A DNA stretch of 64,000 nucleotides from SURF-21 sp964462595. GTDB lineage: Bacteria > Actinomycetota > Geothermincolia > Geothermincolales > RBG-13-55-18. Below are positions 59,737-64,000 of this stretch, one piece after another. Numbering within the stretch: position 1 is the first letter of the stretch; each line of letters starts with the position of its first letter. Location of the stretch: assembly GCA_964462595.1 (NCBI GenBank), contig CAYWXM010000046.1, positions 1 to 64,000 on the forward strand. Reading direction: 5' to 3'. Under the pieces are notes generated by a model. The model made no database searches. It had not been told where the DNA came from and saw nothing but the letters and a program-made list of their open reading frames with translations. The position numbers and the translations under genes are program-made.

Positions 59737-60348
59737 ATGGCGACCAGCCTTATACCTATAGTTATCGAACAGACGAACCGCGGCGAGAGGTCGTTCGATA
59801 TATACTCGCGCCTCCTCAAAGACCGCATCATCTTCCTGGGGACCGAGATAGACGACCACGTGGCCAACCTGGTCATGGCCCAGCTCCTGCACCTGGAGTC
59901 CGAGGACCCGGAAAAGGACATACATCTCTACATCAACAGCCCCGGGGGCGTGGTCACCTCGACCCTGGCCATCTACGACACCATGCAATACGTAAAGGCC
60001 GACGTCTCCACCATATGCATCGGGCAGGCGGCATCGGGTGCGGCGTTGCTGCTTTGCGCGGGGGCGGAGGCGAAGAGGTTCGCACTCCCGCATGCCCGCG
60101 TTCTTCTGCATCAGCCGGCGGGAGGCACCAGTGGGCAGGCGGTGGATATAGACATCCATGCCCGGGAGATACTGCGCCTGCGAGACCTCCTGGACCAGAT
60201 ACTCTCACAGCATACAGGCCAGTCGCTGGACCGCATCAGGAGCGATACGGACCGCGATTTCATCATGACCGCGCAAGAAGCCCTGGACTACGGGGTCATC
60301 GACTCCGTCATCGAGAGAAAAGACGAAGAGGAAGCGAAGCTGAAATAG
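59737..60348 (+). CDS. clpP: ATP-dependent Clp protease proteolytic subunit (ClpP2-like)
   Basis: 203 residues. RSFDIYSRLLKDRIIFLGTE, HLYINSPGGVVTSTLAIYDT, the nucleophile Ser in GQAASGAALLLCAG, the catalytic His in ARVLLHQPAGG, and the Asp in RIRSDTDRDFIMTAQEALDY. The residue after Ser is Gly and then Ala, where most ClpPs have Met-Gly; actinobacterial ClpP2 proteins also have small residues here. Such ClpP2s usually work with a second ClpP, but no clpP1 is adjacent. GAAGGGTG precedes the ATG. Confidence 0.95.
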   Translation: MATSLIPIVIEQTNRGERSFDIYSRLLKDRIIFLGTEIDDHVANLVMAQLLHLESEDPEKDIHLYINSPGGVVTSTLAIYDTMQYVKADVSTICIGQAASGAALLLCAGAEAKRFALPHARVLLHQPAGGTSGQAVDIDIHAREILRLRDLLDQILSQHTGQSLDRIRSDTDRDFIMTAQEALDYGVIDSVIERKDEEEAKLK

Positions 60349-60459
60349 GCCCGGGCCCTGCAGGCTGGTTTCGCAGCCAGCGGGCGGGCAAAGAAAAGGG
60401 CTGCAATAAAAGCATATCCTGGCCGATAATAGAGATAGGTCAAACGGAGGTAAGGCTTA

Positions 60460-61722
60460 ATGGCGAAGTTTGGTGAGGGCGGCGATCTGCTCAAGTGTTC
60501 CTTCTGCGGCAAGAGCCAGCGGCAGGTAAAGAAGCTCATTGCCGGGCCCGGCGTATACATATGCGACGAGTGCATCGACCTCTGCAACGAGATAATCGAG
60601 GAGGAGCTCTCCGAGACCCCCGAGTTGCGCCTGGAGGAACTGCCCAAGCCCAGCGAGATCTACGATTTTCTGAACGATTACGTCATCGGTCAGGAAAAGG
60701 CGAAGAAGATCCTCTCCGTTGCCGTGTATAACCATTACAAGCGCATACAGGTGGGTTCCTATTCCGACGACGACGTGGAGTTGCAGAAGAGCAACATCGT
60801 CCTCATAGGCCCCACCGGCTGCGGCAAGACCCTGCTGGCCCAGACGCTTGCCAGGGTGCTCAACGTGCCCTTCTGCATCGCGGACGCCACCACGCTTACC
60901 GAGGCAGGTTACGTGGGGGAGGACGTGGAGAACATCCTGCTCAAGCTGATACAGGCGGCGGACTACGACGTCAAGCGGGCGGAGACGGGGATAATCTACA
61001 TCGACGAGGTGGATAAGATCGCCCGCAAGTCGGAGAACCCCTCCATCACCCGCGACGTGTCCGGAGAGGGCGTGCAGCAGGCCCTGCTCAAGATCCTGGA
61101 GGGCACGGTGGCCAGCGTGCCGCCGCAAGGCGGGCGCAAGCATCCCCACCAGGAATTCATCCAGATCGACACCACTAACGTGCTCTTTATCTGCGGGGGA
61201 GCTTTCGCGGGGCTGGAGAACATCGTGGAGAACCGCATCGGCAAGAAAGGCGTGGGTTTCGGGGCGGACGTACGCAAGAGGGAGGAGAAGGAGATCGGCG
61301 AGATCCTGGAGCAGGTCATGCCGGAAGACCTGCTCAAGTACGGGCTCATCCCCGAGTTCGTGGGGCGCCTGCCGGTCATCGCGGCTTTCCACGGCCTCAA
61401 GGAGGATGACCTGGTAAGTATACTCACCCAGCCCAAGAACGCCCTGGTGAAACAGTATAAAAAATTCTTCGAGTTTGACGGGGTGGAGCTGCGCTTCACC
61501 GACGGAGCCCTGCGCGCCGTGGCGCACAAGGCCACCCAGAGGACCACCGGCGCCCGTGGCCTGCGGGCGATCATGGAGGAGAGCCTGCTCAACGTGATGT
61601 ACGAGCTGCCCTCCCGCAACGACATCATCCGCTGCGTGGTGACCAAGGATACGGTGGACAAAGGCATAGAGCCCACCCTGGTGACCTCGGCCAGCGACTA
61701 CAAGGACGAGGAGAGCGCCTAG
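60460..61722 (+). CDS. clpX: ATP-dependent Clp protease ATP-binding subunit ClpX
   Basis: 420 residues. N-terminal zinc-binding domain KCSFCGKSQRQVKKLIAGPG with CDECIDLC, Walker A GPTGCGKTLLAQTLA, Walker B GIIYIDEVDKIAR, pore-loop GYVGEDVENIL, GGRKHPHQEFIQIDTTNVLF, EFVGRLPVIAAF and sensor-2 region TGARGLRAIMEE. The unfoldase delivers ssrA-tagged and other substrates to ClpP. Its 3' end overlaps by 4 bp the convergent gene on the other strand. Confidence 0.97.
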   Translation: MAKFGEGGDLLKCSFCGKSQRQVKKLIAGPGVYICDECIDLCNEIIEEELSETPELRLEELPKPSEIYDFLNDYVIGQEKAKKILSVAVYNHYKRIQVGSYSDDDVELQKSNIVLIGPTGCGKTLLAQTLARVLNVPFCIADATTLTEAGYVGEDVENILLKLIQAADYDVKRAETGIIYIDEVDKIARKSENPSITRDVSGEGVQQALLKILEGTVASVPPQGGRKHPHQEFIQIDTTNVLFICGGAFAGLENIVENRIGKKGVGFGADVRKREEKEIGEILEQVMPEDLLKYGLIPEFVGRLPVIAAFHGLKEDDLVSILTQPKNALVKQYKKFFEFDGVELRFTDGALRAVAHKATQRTTGARGLRAIMEESLLNVMYELPSRNDIIRCVVTKDTVDKGIEPTLVTSASDYKDEESA

Positions 61723-62042
61723 CGGCGCAGGCGGCCGGCGATGCGGACGGCGCGCAGCAAGGGGTTGGAACGCATTTCCTCGACGGCGTCATGGATGTCA
61801 TCCACCGCCTCGCGCATCTCCCTCCCGGTTTCGGTGATCGCCTGGACGCGTTCCTCCATGATCCCCACGGTGCCCATCATGGTCTCGTAGTATTCCTGGA
61901 ACGACTCCATCCAGGGTTGGGAATCCTTGTAGGCATACCGGGCGGTGCGGTATATGCGCAGCCCAGAGTAGGCGAGGGTCGCCAGGCACAGCATGCCTAT
62001 GCCCAGTGAGCCCAGGAAGATAATGAGAGCGGTCGTGCCCAA
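61719..62042 (-). CDS. Small single-TM coiled-coil protein
   Basis: 107 residues. One N-terminal transmembrane helix (ALIIFLGSLGIGMLCLATLA) and a long charged helical part (MMGTVGIMEERVQAITETGR, EMREAVDDIHDAVEEMRSNP) ending in a basic tail. It looks like DUF948-type or YtxH-type envelope proteins, but no firm family is recognised. It is tail-to-tail with clpX (4-bp overlap) and divergent from valS. Confidence 0.6.
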   Translation of the reverse strand: MGTTALIIFLGSLGIGMLCLATLAYSGLRIYRTARYAYKDSQPWMESFQEYYETMMGTVGIMEERVQAITETGREMREAVDDIHDAVEEMRSNPLLRAVRIAGRLRR

Positions 62043-62409
62043 AAACTCCCTCCTCTTCTCGAAACACCGTCCGCAAGATCGCTAATTCAACGCATAAGGC
62101 CACGCCGTAGCGGATCGCGGACGATCCCCGTCCTCCCGAGAGAACATTCTATCATGCCGGGTCCCCGGAGGCTTCAAGAGCGGGCATGCCGGGGCCGCTG
62201 CGCCGGCGGGCGCCTTTATCGTGGAAAGGGCCACGGACTATAATTACTTGATCGATGATTACTTGATCGATGGATCGATTGCTGCAGCCTGGATCACGGC
62301 CGCGCACGGGCTGGTCACCGGGGCGCCAGGTTTGACAAAGCAACGGCCGCTTCTTACCATGCATGGAAGTGCCCGTTATGAATTCGCAGGTAGAAGAGGA
62401 GAAAACGAT
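62043..62409. promoter_or_regulatory. Divergent upstream region of valS with a -10 box and tandem repeat
   Basis: About 370 bp. TATAAT at 62239-62244 is overlapped by two exact 15-bp tandem copies of ATTACTTGATCGATG (62243-62257, 62258-62272), followed by GATCGATT. The repeat could be an operator over the start of valS transcription. I looked for a T-box (TGGTACCGCG-type antiterminator motif) and saw none. Confidence 0.4.
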
Positions 62410-64000
62410 TTGGGAGAGGGAGCAGGCGGCAACGGCGGCAAGGTGCAAGACAGGGATATAGCGAAAGCGTACGAGCCGGCCGAGGTGGAGAGAAAATGGT
62501 ATGCCTTCTGGGAGGAGAAGGGCTATTTCCACGCCGAGGTCAACCCGGAGAAGGAGCCCTTCACCATCGTCATCCCCCCGCCTAACGTGACCGGCTCGCT
62601 GCATCTCGGGCACGCCTTGAACAATTCCCTGCAGGATTTCATCATCCGCCGCAGGCGCATGCAGGGCTACGAGACCTTGTGGCTCCCGGGCACGGACCAT
62701 GCCGCCATCGCTACCCATGCGGTGGTCGAGCGCGCCCTGGCCGAGGAGGGAACCAACAGGCACGAGATAGGGCGCGAGGCCTTCCTGGAGCGGGTGTGGC
62801 AATGGGTGGATAAGTACGGGGGCACCATTATAGACCAGCTCAAGCGCATGGGCTGTTCCTGCGACTGGGAGCGAGAGCGCTTCACCATGGACGAGGGGTG
62901 CTCGCGCGCGGTGCGCGAGGTCTTCGTGCGCTTCTTCGAGGAGGGGCTGATCTACCGTGGCTATTACATCGTCAACTGGTGCCCGCGCTGCCTGACAGCC
63001 ATCTCCGACATCGAGGTGGAGCACGAGGATACCGAGGGCAAACTGTGGTTCATCCGCTACGACCTCAAGGACGCCGGAGACCCCATACACGTCGCCACCA
63101 CCCGACCAGAGACCATGCTGGGGGACACCGCGGTGGCGGTGAACCCCCGCGACCACCGTTACCGCCACCTGGTGGGCAAGACGGCGATCCTGCCTCTGCT
63201 GGGAAGGGAGATACCGGTCATAGCCGACGAATTCGTGGACCCCGAGTTCGGGACGGGAATGGTCAAGGTAACCCCGGCGCACGATCCCAACGACTTCGAG
63301 ATGGGCAGGCGCCACGGGTTGGAGGAGATAAACATCTTCACCCCCGAGGCGGTGGTCAACGAAAACGGCGGTCCCTACGCCGGCCTCGACCGCTACGAGG
63401 CGAGAAACGCCGTGGTGCGTGACCTGGAGAAGATGCATTATATCCAGAAAGTGGAAACCCACCAGCACGCCGTCGGGCACTGCTACCGTTGCCACACCGT
63501 AATCGAGCCCTACCTCTCGAAGCAATGGTTCGTGAGCATGCGGGAGCTGGCGCAACCGGCCATCGCGGCGGTGGAGGAGGGGAGGACGAAGTTCCTCCCC
63601 GCACGTTGGGAGAAGACCTATTTCGAGTGGATGTACAACATCCGCGACTGGTGCATCTCGCGCCAGCTGTGGTTCGGGCACCGCATACCCGCCTGGTACT
63701 GCAAGCGATGCGGGGAGATGATAGTGTCGCGCGAGGATCCGCAGGCTTGCCCCTGCGGGGGGGAGCTGGAGCAAGACCCGGACGTGCTCGATACCTGGTT
63801 CTCGTCCGGTCTGTGGCCGTTCTCCACCCTGGGCTGGCCGGACGACGCTCCCGAGCTGTCGTATTTCTACCCTACCTCGGTGCTGGTCACCGCATTCGAT
63901 ATCATCTTCTTCTGGGTGGCGCGCATGATGTTTCTGGGCATCCATTTCATGGGAGACGTGCCGTTCCACGAGGTGTTCGTGACCGCGCTCATCCGCGACG
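62410..64000 (+). CDS. valS: Valyl-tRNA synthetase, 5' part (runs off the window)
   Basis: 530 codons are visible and the frame is open to the window end. YEPAEVERKWYAFWEEKGYF, the HIGH motif in NVTGSLHLGHALNNSLQDF, LWLPGTDHAAIATHAVVE, RMGCSCDWERERFTMDEG, VNWCPRCLTAISDIEVE, the editing-domain entry THVATTRPETMLGDTAVAV-like segment, TPAHDPNDFEMGRRHGL and LDTWFSSGLWPFSTLGWP identify ValRS. The KMSKS loop lies beyond the window. TTG 62410 is chosen (GAGGAG 8 nt upstream); ATG 62359 or GTG 62443 are alternatives without good sites. Confidence 0.93.
   Translation, partial: MGEGAGGNGGKVQDRDIAKAYEPAEVERKWYAFWEEKGYFHAEVNPEKEPFTIVIPPPNVTGSLHLGHALNNSLQDFIIRRRRMQGYETLWLPGTDHAAIATHAVVERALAEEGTNRHEIGREAFLERVWQWVDKYGGTIIDQLKRMGCSCDWERERFTMDEGCSRAVREVFVRFFEEGLIYRGYYIVNWCPRCLTAISDIEVEHEDTEGKLWFIRYDLKDAGDPIHVATTRPETMLGDTAVAVNPRDHRYRHLVGKTAILPLLGREIPVIADEFVDPEFGTGMVKVTPAHDPNDFEMGRRHGLEEINIFTPEAVVNENGGPYAGLDRYEARNAVVRDLEKMHYIQKVETHQHAVGHCYRCHTVIEPYLSKQWFVSMRELAQPAIAAVEEGRTKFLPARWEKTYFEWMYNIRDWCISRQLWFGHRIPAWYCKRCGEMIVSREDPQACPCGGELEQDPDVLDTWFSSGLWPFSTLGWPDDAPELSYFYPTSVLVTAFDIIFFWVARMMFLGIHFMGDVPFHEVFVTALIRD

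Noticed and set aside
62043..62409. T-box riboswitch upstream of valS
   Set aside because: No conserved T-box sequence or terminator/antiterminator pair was seen.
62152..63969. 605-codon minus-strand frame opposite valS
   Set aside because: The plus strand encodes unmistakable ValRS with the HIGH motif; the antisense frame reflects GC-rich codon structure.

Overview
The window is a bacterial chromosome segment. About 24.7-64 kb is GC-rich core genome and about 0-24.7 kb is an accessory region of more mixed, lower-GC composition. The core gene set and order (comF, flgM-like, raiA, secA, prfB, ftsEX, ctp, smpB/ssrA, murI, rph, rdgB, tig, clpP, clpX, valS), frequent TTG/GTG starts, tightly overlapping operons, a ClpP2-like peptidase (GQAAS followed by small residues) and a raiA-type RNA locus beside comF and raiA all suggest a Gram-positive lineage. 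A deep-branching member of Actinomycetota is most likely. This is inference; there is no rRNA in the window to settle it.

Accessory region (1-24.7 kb). This is a surface-polysaccharide locus broken up by mobile elements. It holds a Wzx-type flippase, UDP-GlcNAc 2-epimerase (wecB), several glycosyltransferases (GT1/4, GT2, a polytopic GT39/83-like enzyme), a FAM-type methyltransferase and sugar-nucleotide epimerases. The mobile DNA is a MITE-like element with perfect 41-bp inverted repeats (59-473), a decayed IS630 (8661-9865), a truncated IS256 (11485-11930) and an IS1380 transposase gene split into three pieces by two younger insertions. One of these is a 3645-bp three-recombinase (RIT-like) element at 12081-15725 with 6-bp target duplications. 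The other is an IS110-family element at 16066-17715 bounded by AG/AG. A mosaic of glycosyltransferase and epimerase fragments lies at 19574-19960. A GT2 plus epimerase pair occurs twice, truncated at 18717 and complete at 22891.

Sugar-nucleotide and SAM-salvage segment (24.8-30.6 kb). Two mannose-1-phosphate guanylyltransferase-like nucleotidyltransferases, a GDP-mannose 4,6-dehydratase-like and an Rmd-like SDR flank ahcY and mtnA.

Core segment (30.9-64 kb). A leaderless-looking comF is followed by a FlgM-like protein, a structured RNA region ending in a strong intrinsic terminator, and raiA. Then come two membrane HD-domain proteins, secA, prfB with the programmed +1 frameshift, a PHP phosphoesterase, a split transketolase, ftsE/ftsX and an S41 protease. 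On the minus strand lie smpB, ssrA (short tag ADSELALAA) and dodecin. A GMC oxidoreductase operon diverges from murI-MBL-rph-rdgB across a spacer with an inverted repeat. Five tRNAs (Gly, Pro, His, Arg, Leu), trkH, tig-clpP-clpX and the 5' part of valS complete the window. A dispersed intergenic repeat with CCCGAGCCCGGGGGTAA ends occurs about five times in this core part.
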